Shown here in pieces: positions 7,077 through 14,199 of a stretch of 22,586 nucleotides of DNA (positions within the stretch are counted from its first letter, which is position 1; each line of letters begins with the position of its first letter). Source of the DNA: an uncultured Oscillospiraceae bacterium (GTDB lineage: Bacteria; Bacillota; Clostridia; Oscillospirales; Ruminococcaceae). Location of the stretch: contig CAKSGA010000030.1 in the NCBI GenBank assembly GCA_934454435.1, positions 1 to 22,586 of the forward strand. The letters are read 5' to 3'. The notes under the pieces were generated by a model. That model made no database searches, was not told where the DNA came from, and saw nothing but the letters and a program-made list of their open reading frames with translations. Made by a program: the position numbers and the translations under genes.

Positions 7077-8449
7077 CACCCTGTTCTCTGGGTGCCGAAG
7101 CGAATGTGGTTGTATTCCTTAGAAACAGCGTCCCAGGTGGGGGCGCCGACAACGCCGGAGACCGGCAGCCCGAACAGCTCCTGGAAAACCCGCACGGCTT
7201 CCTCCGTGGCGGGGCCGAAATACCCGGTGGCGGGGACTTCCGGAATGTCACGGTAGGTCCTGCCGATGAGGTTAAGATAGGTCTGGAAAGCGAGGACATC
7301 GTTGTTGCGGAGCTCGGGGGTCAGAACATAGCCGGGGTAGAGGGCGGCGGTGTTTCCGGCATAGCCCTCCGGCAGACCGTTGAGGATATTGTTGTAGACC
7401 TCCTGTATAGCCGTCCAGGTGGCAAAATCCACGATGCCGTCCGGGTTCAGACCGTAAAAGCGCTCAAAGGCGAGCACCTGGTTTTCCGTTTCCGTGCCGA
7501 ACACTCCATTTGCAGGGCCTGACGGTATCTCCGGGTTGAAATAGGCTATCACGTTCAGGTAATATTGCAGGTTGCTGACGAACACGCCGTAGTCCCCGGG
7601 GCGGAGGGTTTCGGGGAATTCCGCCTGAACTTCTGACGGGCGCAGACCCTCGGAGGTAAGCTCGGCGAGGTTCTTTACCGCAACGTAGATGTATTTTATC
7701 TGGTACCAGGTCGCCTTGTTTACCACCCCGGTCTGCGGCAGCCCGAATACTCCCTGAAAGACCCGGACCGCCTCGGCGGTGTTCTCACGGAAGAAGCCGT
7801 TAGCAGGGGAGATTCGGGGGATAGCAGGGTAGTTGGCGGCTATTCGGTTCAGTTCCGTCTGTATGGTGCGGACTTCGTTTCCGGAGCTCCCTATGCCGAA
7901 CGGAGTTCCGGGGTAGCTGCCGATGAACGGCTCGACAGGGGCGTTTCGTACTATGTCGATGTCGCTGCCGTAGTAGTACTGGAGCATTTCGTAGGGAGTG
8001 TAGCCACGGTTGGCAAGGTCCACGGTCCCCCACTGTGAAAGACCCTGGCAGGTCACTGAAGTGCCGTTGCAGAACTGCGTGAACAGCGGCTCCACATTAC
8101 CACGGCGCACCACGTAGTTATTGAAGATCTCGTCAACGATGTTGCTGATGTTGCCGAAAACGTTCCTGCCGTAGGTGAACGCCTGGTCGTACTGGGTGGA
8201 GCTGGTTATGTCAAAGGGATAGCCACGGCTGCGGTACCACTCGGTGTAGACACGGTTCAGGGCGAAAGTCACCTGGGCGTAGATGTTGGCACGTATAGCC
8301 GCTTCGGGCCAGGTGGGGTATATCTCGCTGCTCGCTACGTTCTTGATGTAGTCGGGGAAGGACAGCGTGACGTTGTCGGCGGTGGAATTCGGCGGCCCGA
8401 GGTGTACGGTTATTGTTTCCGGAACAGACGGAGTAACTGTTTCAGGCAT
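7076..8449 (-). CDS. SpoIID-like/SleC-type protein with three peptidoglycan-binding domains
   Basis: A 457-residue protein without an obvious signal peptide. Residues 30-170 are a SpoIID-like domain: T-W-P-E-A-A-I-R-A-N-I-Y-A-Q-V at 46-60 fits the W-P-x-E-A-L-K-A-Q conserved block, E49 being the candidate catalytic glutamate. It is followed by C-N-G-T and S-Q-W-G-T near 127-142. Three PG_binding_1 domains follow at about 185-270, 288-362 and 380-450, each with the G-x-x-x-x-x-V-x-x-x-Q and G-x-F-x-x-x-T pattern. The SpoIID-plus-PG-binding layout resembles clostridial SleC, a lytic transglycosylase that degrades spore cortex on germination; three binding domains are more than usual. ATG at 8449 overlaps the upstream gene's stop by 8 bases and has GGAGGTG in front. 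SpoIID itself or a vegetative wall enzyme are alternatives. Confidence 0.7.
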   Translation of the reverse strand: MPETVTPSVPETITVHLGPPNSTADNVTLSFPDYIKNVASSEIYPTWPEAAIRANIYAQVTFALNRVYTEWYRSRGYPFDITSSTQYDQAFTYGRNVFGNISNIVDEIFNNYVVRRGNVEPLFTQFCNGTSVTCQGLSQWGTVDLANRGYTPYEMLQYYYGSDIDIVRNAPVEPFIGSYPGTPFGIGSSGNEVRTIQTELNRIAANYPAIPRISPANGFFRENTAEAVRVFQGVFGLPQTGVVNKATWYQIKYIYVAVKNLAELTSEGLRPSEVQAEFPETLRPGDYGVFVSNLQYYLNVIAYFNPEIPSGPANGVFGTETENQVLAFERFYGLNPDGIVDFATWTAIQEVYNNILNGLPEGYAGNTAALYPGYVLTPELRNNDVLAFQTYLNLIGRTYRDIPEVPATGYFGPATEEAVRVFQELFGLPVSGVVGAPTWDAVSKEYNHIRFGTQRTG

Positions 8450-9515
8450 CGTGCACCTCCGTCAGCTCAGGCTCGTTTTCAGTGATGGTCTCGGGCTTGT
8501 CGTTCTTGCCGGAGGAGGGCACCAGCGCCACACGCTGTAACGATAATATCCCCTCGAACACCGGCAGGGAGCGCACTGAGACCGGTATGTAGCCTGCGGC
8601 ATTTATGTCGGCGTCATAGAGAGAATAGGGCTGCACCGGGACCTGCGGATCAAGAGAAAGCTTACTGGAAGGCGCCGGCAGGGCTACCTCAGGGGTCTGC
8701 CCGCTGGAGTCTGTGGTGAGGTCGTAGAACGTATGGCAGCTGCCGCCTATCACTTTGGTGACTATTATCCTCGCCCCCGGAACCGGCAGGGCGTTCCTGG
8801 CAGTGTAGGTCCGGAAACGCAGCCTGCCCTGTCCGGGGTTGACTTTCAGGAATTCGTCCAGGTCGGCGTATTCCTTTTCGGCGGGATAGTCCGGGAAGCC
8901 GCCGTTGCTTGTCTGTTCCAGCGGCTTTATATCCTCCGGGGAATTCACCGCAGGCTGCTGGCTCTCGAAGCTCCTCCGCCCGAGCTGCTCCTCCGGGGAC
9001 TGCCCGCTTTCCGGTATCGTGCCTATGCTGTCGAACTGACCGGGGTCAGCGGTGGTGTTCCCGCCCTCCCGCTGGAACTCCGCAGGCTGCCCGGGTTCGG
9101 TGGCGTCGGTTATGGAGTTGTTCTCTGAGGACACGTTGTCGTTTCCGGCGTCAAGCTGCGGGGGGGCATCGGTGAACTGCGGCGGCAGCGTCGAGAAATC
9201 ATCGAAGTACTTTTCAAGCTCCCGGGCGGCGGTCTGGTCGGCTGACCAGCTTATTATCGTTGGAGTTCTCGGGGAGCTCGCTTCGGGTGTAGGCTCCGGC
9301 TCTTCTGCCGTATCCGATGGCTCCAGTTCTTCTATGGGAGCCAGGTCCCCGGCAGGTTCGGGGACTGAGGGCGGTTCTTCCCTGGGAACTGGGGCGGTCG
9401 TTTGGGGCTCAGGTTCAGCGGCGGGCTGAGAAGAGCGGCGGGAAGCGCCGCTCCCGGCGGCGTACTGCATGAGTTCCTGCTTGTATTTGTCTATGAGTTT
9501 CTTCATGTCGTCCAT
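8442..9515 (-). CDS. Acidic Pro/Glu-rich linker protein with C-terminal prealbumin-like (carboxypeptidase-regulatory-like) domain
   Basis: A 357-residue protein in three parts. Residues 1-25 are a charged helix (M-K-K-L-I-D-K-Y-K-Q-E-L). Residues 26-225 are low-complexity and rich in Pro, Glu, Ser and Gln, probably unstructured. Residues about 228-335 form a compact beta domain with G-R-L-R-F-R-T-Y-T-A-R-N-A-L-P-V-P-G-A-R-I and T-D-S-S-G-Q-T, the pattern of prealbumin-like/CarboxypepD_reg folds; the strand G-A-R-I-I-V-T is typical. No secretion signal is present. The start is fixed by AGGAGGT eight bases before ATG at 9515. It overlaps the SpoIID/PG-binding gene and is surely translated with it. 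My recollection that SleC precursors carry a similar N-terminal domain suggests the pair corresponds to one SleC, but that is inference. Confidence 0.6.
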   Translation of the reverse strand: MDDMKKLIDKYKQELMQYAAGSGASRRSSQPAAEPEPQTTAPVPREEPPSVPEPAGDLAPIEELEPSDTAEEPEPTPEASSPRTPTIISWSADQTAARELEKYFDDFSTLPPQFTDAPPQLDAGNDNVSSENNSITDATEPGQPAEFQREGGNTTADPGQFDSIGTIPESGQSPEEQLGRRSFESQQPAVNSPEDIKPLEQTSNGGFPDYPAEKEYADLDEFLKVNPGQGRLRFRTYTARNALPVPGARIIVTKVIGGSCHTFYDLTTDSSGQTPEVALPAPSSKLSLDPQVPVQPYSLYDADINAAGYIPVSVRSLPVFEGILSLQRVALVPSSGKNDKPETITENEPELTEVHDA

Positions 9516-9544
9516 GGGTATACCTCCTGATAGTATTCTGGTGG

Positions 9545-9579
9545 ATTATATGCGTGTACCTGCGGGATAATTCCGCAGG
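9545..9579 (-). promoter_or_regulatory. Dyad and possible sporulation-type -10 in the divergent 9515/9719 intergenic region
   Basis: CCTGCGG (9559-9565) and CCGCAGG (9573-9579) form a perfect 7-bp inverted repeat with a 7-base spacer, between the two divergent genes. On the minus strand CATATAAT (complement of 9545-9552) lies ~30 bases before the 9515 start. It resembles the sigma-E -10 consensus CATACAAT, but I see no convincing -35. The dyad would overlap the spacer or -35 of that promoter and sits 15 bases before the -35 of the plus-strand promoter. It could be an operator or simply an RNA hairpin. Confidence 0.35.
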
Positions 9580-9594
9580 CCATTTGTGAAAAGG

Positions 9595-9623
9595 TTGACA
9601 AATCTGAAAAAATGGTATATAAT
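9595..9623 (+). promoter_or_regulatory. Consensus sigma-A promoter
   Basis: TTGACA at 9595-9600 and TATAAT at 9618-9623 are separated by exactly 17 bases, a perfect housekeeping promoter. Transcription would begin near 9630 and leave a leader of ~90 bases before the ATG at 9719. That leader has a GCAGAAG/CTTCTGC hairpin at 9635-9653. No cobalamin riboswitch box was recognised in it. Confidence 0.9.
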
Positions 9624-9718
9624 ATGATGTGGTTGCAGAAGGATCGCTTCTGCTTTATGATCAGACATACAAAGCGTCCGCCACGGCGGCCGCCAGAGAA
9701 AATTCGGAGGAACAAAAG

Positions 9719-10588
9719 ATGATAACCAGGAACATAGTATCTGCCCTTGCGGCAGCAGCTGTAGCATTCAGTGCAGTGTCCTTCAGCGTTTCCGCAGAAG
9801 AGGAACCCGCTGGCTACGTTTATTTCATGGCAGAAAAGACCACCATCGGTCAGGGCTTCACCGTACAGCCCGAGAAAGTAGCTTTCTACGAGGGCGAAAC
9901 AGGTCTTGACGTTGTAAAGAGAGCCGCAGACGTGCTCACTGACGACACAGGCTACGGCGCATATATCACCGCATTTGCTGACGAGGACCTCGAAACGGAA
10001 GTCCCCGCAGAGATAAAGGAAGTTTGCCCGGAGATGACCGGCAGAAATACCGAGGGCTACCTCAGTGCATACGACTACACCGCAGAGAGCGGCTGGACAT
10101 ATTTTGTGAACGATGAGTACGCACAGGTCGGCATCGGCGATTACGCTCCCGCTGACGGCGATGTTATCTGCTTCTCTTTCACAGTATACGGCTATGGCGC
10201 TGACCTCGGCGTTGACAACTCTTCCTGGGGCGGTGCGGCTGCACTGGTTCCCGCTGTGAAGAAGGCTGACCTTATCAGGCTCTGTGCAGAAGCAGCAGAT
10301 GCTGACATCAACGAGTACGTATTCTCCGGCTCTATGGAAGTTCTCGCAGCATATGGCGTAAGTCAGGAAGAGGTAGACGACGCAGTGGCAGTTCTGACTG
10401 GTGTTATGAACGGTTCTTCCGCAGAAACTGAGGAGCCTGCTGAAACAGCAGACACAGCAGAAACCTCTGATGCTGCTGATACAAATACCGGGAAGGGCTC
10501 TCCTTCCACCGGCGTTGAGGGCGCTGCCGTTGCGTTTGCAGCCGTACTGCTCGCAGGCGCTGGTATCGCACTCAGCAAGAAGAAGTAA
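9719..10588 (+). CDS. Secreted, cell-wall-anchored DUF4430 (transcobalamin C-terminal-like) protein
   Basis: A 289-residue surface protein. Residues 1-26 are a Sec signal peptide ending S-F-S-V-S-A. Residues about 45-165 form a DUF4430-like domain, with G-E-T-G-L-D-V-V-K-R-A-A at 59-70, G-W-T-Y-F-V-N-D at 125-132 and Y-A-P-A-D-G-D-V-I at 142-150. This beta domain also forms the C-terminal half of animal transcobalamin and intrinsic factor. An Ala/Glu/Thr-rich spacer (233-257) leads to a sortase-like signal: S-P-S-T-G at 261-265, a hydrophobic helix (about 267-284) and K-K-K. The open frame extends back to 9629, but ATG at 9719 follows GGAGG (9706-9710) and starts the signal peptide. The stop shares one base with the next gene's start. 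The ligand is unknown. Confidence 0.75.
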   Translation: MITRNIVSALAAAAVAFSAVSFSVSAEEEPAGYVYFMAEKTTIGQGFTVQPEKVAFYEGETGLDVVKRAADVLTDDTGYGAYITAFADEDLETEVPAEIKEVCPEMTGRNTEGYLSAYDYTAESGWTYFVNDEYAQVGIGDYAPADGDVICFSFTVYGYGADLGVDNSSWGGAAALVPAVKKADLIRLCAEAADADINEYVFSGSMEVLAAYGVSQEEVDDAVAVLTGVMNGSSAETEEPAETADTAETSDAADTNTGKGSPSTGVEGAAVAFAAVLLAGAGIALSKKK

Positions 10589-12213
10589 TGAAGCGTTTCG
10601 CAGGAATATTCACGGCGGTCTGCACTGCATTATTCATAGCGGTGCAGACCGCTTTTTCCGCCGCCGGTTGGGAGCAGCTCGCAGGGGAGTGCTTCGCTTA
10701 TTTCTCCCGGGCTGAGGATAACGCAGCAGTCTGGCAGGAGCTCACGGAAAATTCCGCAGACTGGGCGGCATTCTGCCGTGCAAGGCTGTACGGTCCGGAC
10801 GGAGCCGAAGTTTACGCCGCAGCGGCGGAAAAACGTGTCGAAGAGCTGAAAAGCTCCGGGAGGTTCGTCCGCCCGACTGACTATCAGCGGCTCGGACTAG
10901 GCATTTCGGCGGCGGGGGGCGACGCTTCCCGGGCGGTGGAGCTCGGCGTGTTTCTGAATGACCAGCTGGACAAACAGGGCTTCAACGCATACATCTGGGC
11001 GCTCATAGCGCTGAACTTCACCGGTATCGAGCCACCTGAGAACTCCCTCAACACCGCTGATACCCTGACGCAGCACCTTATCTCCTGCCAGCATGAGGAC
11101 GGCAGCTTTTCCCTCTTTGGCGATGGCGGGGACGTGGACATCACTGCGGCGGCGGTGTACGCCCTTGCCGGTACGGACGCTGAGGGCGCATGGGAGTCCG
11201 CACAGCGTGGGGCGGACTGGCTGTGTGCCCATGAAACGTTCTCCACCATGGGGGTAAGGAACTGCGAGAGTACAGCCCAGGCGGTCATAGCGCTGACGGC
11301 AGCGGGGCGTGACGAGGACGCACTCCGTGCGGCTTCCCAGCTCGAGGAGTACCGCCGGGAGGGCGGCTACGCCCATCTGCCTGAGGGCGATGTCAACCAG
11401 ACAGCCACTACCCAGGCAATGGAGGCGTTCACGGCGCTGGCTCTTTCAGAGCAGGGCAGGAGCCTTTTCTCCATCCGCACGGAAGAAACGTCCGTGCAGC
11501 CGGAAAGCAGCGAAAAAGTGCCCGCAACTGAAACCACCGAGGTTCCAAATGACGCCCCGGGCGCTGAAACAATAAACGAGAGTGTTTCCGAAATCTCTAT
11601 GCCGGAGCCCGCCGGGGCCCTGAGCGGCACACATATTCAGCTTGTCTGCTCAATAGTATCAGGAGCTGGGGCTGTGGCATGCCTGGTGGGGTTCTTTGCG
11701 AGGAAGAAGCGTGTGCTGCTTCCTGCGGCGGTGCTGCTTGCAGCGCTTTCCGGCGGGGTCTGGCTGCTGGATATCCGCACTCCGGAGGAGTACTACGCCC
11801 AGTCCGGCGGGGGACCGCTGCATGTCACGTTTTCTGCGGACTGCTCGGCGGCGCTCCCGTACCTGGAGGACAGCACGGTGTCCGTCCCGGAGGACGGCGT
11901 GGTGATCTCCCGCTGCGAGCTGAGCCTGCCGGAGGGCGCTTCAGCGTTTGACGCACTGACCGCCGCCGCCCGCTTCCGGAGGGTAAGGGTGGATTACACC
12001 GGCAGCGTTTACGGGACATATGTCCGGAGTATCGGGTATATCTCCGAGTTTGATTTCGGGGAGCTCAGCGGCTGGATGTACAGGGTCAACGGAGAGTTTC
12101 CGCAGATGTCGGTGTCGGATTATATTCTTTCAGAGGGTGACGTGGTAGAATTTGTATATACCTGCGACCTCGGTAGGGACGTTGGAGATCATTTTACATC
12201 TGAAAGTTCCTGA
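10588..12213 (+). CDS. Membrane protein with alpha/alpha-barrel-like domain and C-terminal DUF4430 (transcobalamin-like)
   Basis: A 541-residue protein in several parts: a signal sequence (1-25); a helical domain (about 90-295) with repeated Q-x-x-x-G-x-F-type turns such as S-C-Q-H-E-D-G-S-F-S at 166-175 and alternating A-A-A-V-Y-A-L-A-type inner helices, as in prenyltransferase/squalene-cyclase and cobalamin-binding alpha6/alpha6 barrels; a Thr/Glu/Pro linker (300-345); two adjacent membrane helices (350-370 and 376-395) joined by R-K-K-R; and a DUF4430-like domain (about 410-530) with G-W-M-Y-R-V-N-G at 495-502. The short basic loop would be inside, leaving both large domains outside. Animal transcobalamin has the same two domains in the same order, without membrane helices. 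Translation is coupled by the TAATG overlap. Cobalamin binding is a hypothesis; no B12 transport gene or riboswitch is nearby. Confidence 0.7.
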   Translation: MKRFAGIFTAVCTALFIAVQTAFSAAGWEQLAGECFAYFSRAEDNAAVWQELTENSADWAAFCRARLYGPDGAEVYAAAAEKRVEELKSSGRFVRPTDYQRLGLGISAAGGDASRAVELGVFLNDQLDKQGFNAYIWALIALNFTGIEPPENSLNTADTLTQHLISCQHEDGSFSLFGDGGDVDITAAAVYALAGTDAEGAWESAQRGADWLCAHETFSTMGVRNCESTAQAVIALTAAGRDEDALRAASQLEEYRREGGYAHLPEGDVNQTATTQAMEAFTALALSEQGRSLFSIRTEETSVQPESSEKVPATETTEVPNDAPGAETINESVSEISMPEPAGALSGTHIQLVCSIVSGAGAVACLVGFFARKKRVLLPAAVLLAALSGGVWLLDIRTPEEYYAQSGGGPLHVTFSADCSAALPYLEDSTVSVPEDGVVISRCELSLPEGASAFDALTAAARFRRVRVDYTGSVYGTYVRSIGYISEFDFGELSGWMYRVNGEFPQMSVSDYILSEGDVVEFVYTCDLGRDVGDHFTSESS

Positions 12214-12242
12214 ATGCAATATGCTTAGTCGTAAAATCTGTG

Positions 12243-12266
12243 TTTTGCACAAATATTTTGCACAAA
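12243..12266 (+). repeat. Tandem TTTTGCACAAA repeats upstream of an orphan membrane-protein gene
   Basis: TTTTGCACAAA occurs at 12243-12253 and again at 12256-12266, a 13-base period. Each unit is itself a near-palindrome (TTTTG-CA-CAAAA in the second). The pair lies 40-60 bases upstream of the -35 at 12306. It may be an operator or activator site, or chance in AT-rich DNA. Confidence 0.3.
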
Positions 12267-12305
12267 ATTTGTGGAAAGCGCATGCCGGTTTTTGTGACCT
12301 GCTGC

Positions 12306-12334
12306 TTGCAAATCCGCTTTGAATATGTTATAAT
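12306..12334 (+). promoter_or_regulatory. Sigma-A promoter with extended -10
   Basis: TTGCAA at 12306-12311, a 17-base spacer and TATAAT at 12329-12334, with TG one base before the -10 (TGTTATAAT). It drives the membrane-protein gene starting at 12408 and leaves a leader of ~65 bases. Confidence 0.8.
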
Positions 12335-12407
12335 TTATGTGGACTATATAGCATGGGGCAGTGCGCCGGGGAAATGCAGCTGCACCATCATCAGGAGGTA
12401 TTACTTA

Positions 12408-13943
12408 ATGTTTTTAGACCAAATACACGATATCAGGGCAAGGGATACCAGCCGTTTCAACAAGACCGGCGGCATCGGCATGGCTGTTTTTGCTGTTGTC
12501 GAGGCTGTCATCACCTTTTTCCTGGTAATGAAGCCGCTGTTCATCAACCCTGTTTACAGACAGGCGGCAGAGTATAACGCAGAGGGCAAGACATGTATCG
12601 TTAAGCTCTTCGGTAAGACCTTTGCTTCCCAGGCAGAGATCGCAAACAACCAGATAATCCTCACCCTGTGGGATACTATCGTTAATGTCGCACTGATCTA
12701 TCTGGTCATCACGGGAATCCTGCTGGTGCTTTCGTTCTGCTATTATAAGGGCTACGCATTTGCAAAGTCCTATCTTATTTCGATCTTCGGCGCAAAGGCA
12801 GTTATCGGGCTTATCCCGCTGCTTATCCCGTTCGCTAACTTCACCGGAAGAAACTCCATAAAGGCATTCGGCATTGCTGACGCTGTTATCTGCCTCATTG
12901 CATGCGCTTACTTCGTTTATGAGAGCAACGATGAATACGCAGATGACATGCTGTTCACCGAGTCTGACCGTTCCGATATGTTAAAGCGTGCGGTCACTGC
13001 TGGTTTAACATTCCTCGGCATGACAGCCGTAGTAGTATTCACATGTCTCGGTATGTCCGCTTATGGAAGCGTAACACTCCAGGGCGGCAACTGGTCCATC
13101 ATCACAGGCTGGGTAGGCACTGATACAGGTATTGCACAGGGTATCGTGCTTGTACTGCTGGTCGCAGTTGCACTTATCGGCAGCATAAGATATGTGCGTG
13201 AAGGCGAGTGGGCTATGCTGTACTACTTCTCCTTCGGCGCTGCTGCTGCGGTGGTTGACCTTGTAGCACTTGTGCTGAGATTTGTCTGGGTAGTAAAGAC
13301 CTACAACCCCACCAAGGCACTTGCAAGAGCTGGCGATGAGAATGCTTCCGCATGGCTCGCCAATAACGGTATGACCTCCAAGTGGTGGATAAGCACAGTG
13401 TTCATCATACTGGCACTGGTTGCTGCTGCCGGCGTTGCTATAGTTGCTTTCACCAAGATCAGGAGCAAGCTCTCATTCAAGTACAGCGAGTCTGACAAGA
13501 AGGCTCATATCGCCCTGCTGATCGGTACTGGCTCCATCGTGCTCAGCTTCGTTCTGACCATGGTCGGAGTGCTGATGTATGACAAGCTCATATTCACACA
13601 TCTCCAGTTCGGCGCTATGGACTATCTGTATCTCATCGCTTACGGCGGGATCTCCCTTATGCTTGCTGCTGCTATGTGGTGCGGTTACAGCTTCTCCAAG
13701 TTCGGCACACTGGCTCTGTACATCATGATCGCTTCCAACAACTTCTCTTCTATCTTCACTGTATTCAATGCAAGATCGAATGCTGTTGCTGAGATGGCAA
13801 ACCAGGGTATAAGCTATGCTGGTTACAACTACATAATCTCTGCTGTTATGTATATCCTCTCCATTGTGGCATGCCTCGGTATCATCACCGTGTTTGTCGT
13901 AAAGGAAGTCAACGATTATATGTATCAGAAGCGCTTCTCCTGA
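12408..13943 (+). CDS. Polytopic membrane protein of unknown function
   Basis: A 511-residue protein that I do not recognise. Hydrophobic stretches suggest 11-12 membrane helices, for example near residues 20-42, 85-112, 120-142, 150-168, 190-215, 230-258, 270-298, 325-350, 370-392 and, as a cluster, 405-500. Soluble parts are short: a polar N-terminus (F-L-D-Q-I-H-D-I-R-A-R-D), an acidic loop (E-S-N-D-E-Y-A-D-D-M-L-F) and a small loop with W-L-A-N-N-G-M-T-S-K-W-W. No transporter or enzyme motif stands out. The frame is open from 12240, but ATG at 12408 follows AGGAGGT and its own promoter and starts before the first helix. It is a single-gene unit, ending at the hairpin at 13963-13990. Its job is not suggested by neighbours. 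Confidence 0.7.
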   Translation: MFLDQIHDIRARDTSRFNKTGGIGMAVFAVVEAVITFFLVMKPLFINPVYRQAAEYNAEGKTCIVKLFGKTFASQAEIANNQIILTLWDTIVNVALIYLVITGILLVLSFCYYKGYAFAKSYLISIFGAKAVIGLIPLLIPFANFTGRNSIKAFGIADAVICLIACAYFVYESNDEYADDMLFTESDRSDMLKRAVTAGLTFLGMTAVVVFTCLGMSAYGSVTLQGGNWSIITGWVGTDTGIAQGIVLVLLVAVALIGSIRYVREGEWAMLYYFSFGAAAAVVDLVALVLRFVWVVKTYNPTKALARAGDENASAWLANNGMTSKWWISTVFIILALVAAAGVAIVAFTKIRSKLSFKYSESDKKAHIALLIGTGSIVLSFVLTMVGVLMYDKLIFTHLQFGAMDYLYLIAYGGISLMLAAAMWCGYSFSKFGTLALYIMIASNNFSSIFTVFNARSNAVAEMANQGISYAGYNYIISAVMYILSIVACLGIITVFVVKEVNDYMYQKRFS

Positions 13944-13962
13944 TAACCTTAAATCAATAACC

Positions 13963-13991
13963 AACACCCCGGTCGTTTGACCGGGGTGTTT
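13963..13991 (+). terminator. Terminator hairpin, left member of a duplicated pair
   Basis: AACACCCCGGTC (13963-13974) and GACCGGGGTGTT (13979-13990) form a perfect 12-bp stem with loop GTTT, 20 bases after the stop at 13943. Only TT(T) follows before the repeat begins at GAGACC (13992). It is nearly identical to the hairpin at 14200-14227; one loop base differs. Confidence 0.7.
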
Positions 13992-14196
13992 GAGACCGTC
14001 GAAAAATCCCCGTTGGGGCTTTTTCGCCGAACATCCGCACTGCCCGCACTCATTGTCGGCTTTGCCGACAATTCGCACAGTTGTGCGGATAGAAGTGTTT
14101 TTTGCCCAGGCAGGGTCGACGCAGTCACCCTTACCCTGGGCAAAAAACTTATTACAAAAGCCTGCTTCGCAGGCAAAATTGACTTTTTCGACAAGC
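13992..14196 (-). repeat. Palindromic MITE-like element, copy 2 (inverted relative to copy 1)
   Basis: The same element as 6812-6995 on the opposite strand, about 205 bp. It shares the GAGACCGTCGAAAAA end, the CCCC-GTT-GGGG stem, the ATTGTCGGC-TTT-GCCGACAAT stem (loop changed from ATA/TAT to TTT), the CGCACA/TGTGCG stem, the long T6GCCCAGG/CCTGGGCA6 stem (14098-14110 with 14135-14147) and the GCCTGC-TTC-GCAGGC hairpin. It is ~20 bases longer because the apex of the T6/A6 stem carries an extra segment with its own small hairpin (AGGGT...ACCCT). The right end is TTTTTCGACAAGCTG (14184-14198). It is bracketed by two near-identical terminator hairpins and lies between convergent genes, as copy 1 does. 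Confidence 0.75.
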
Positions 14197-14199
14197 TGC

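Noticed and set aside
9623..9718. Possible cobalamin riboswitch in front of the DUF4430 operon
   Set aside because: The leader is only ~90 bases, and I see no B12-box-like conserved segment, so it cannot hold the full aptamer.
9629..9718. Upstream ATG extending the wall-anchored DUF4430 protein by 30 residues
   Set aside because: It lies at or before the expected transcription start and has no ribosome binding site. The downstream ATG at 9719 follows GGAGG and begins a proper signal peptide.
12240..12407. Upstream extension of the polytopic membrane protein
   Set aside because: This part contains the promoter itself; AGGAGGT immediately before 12408 marks the real start.
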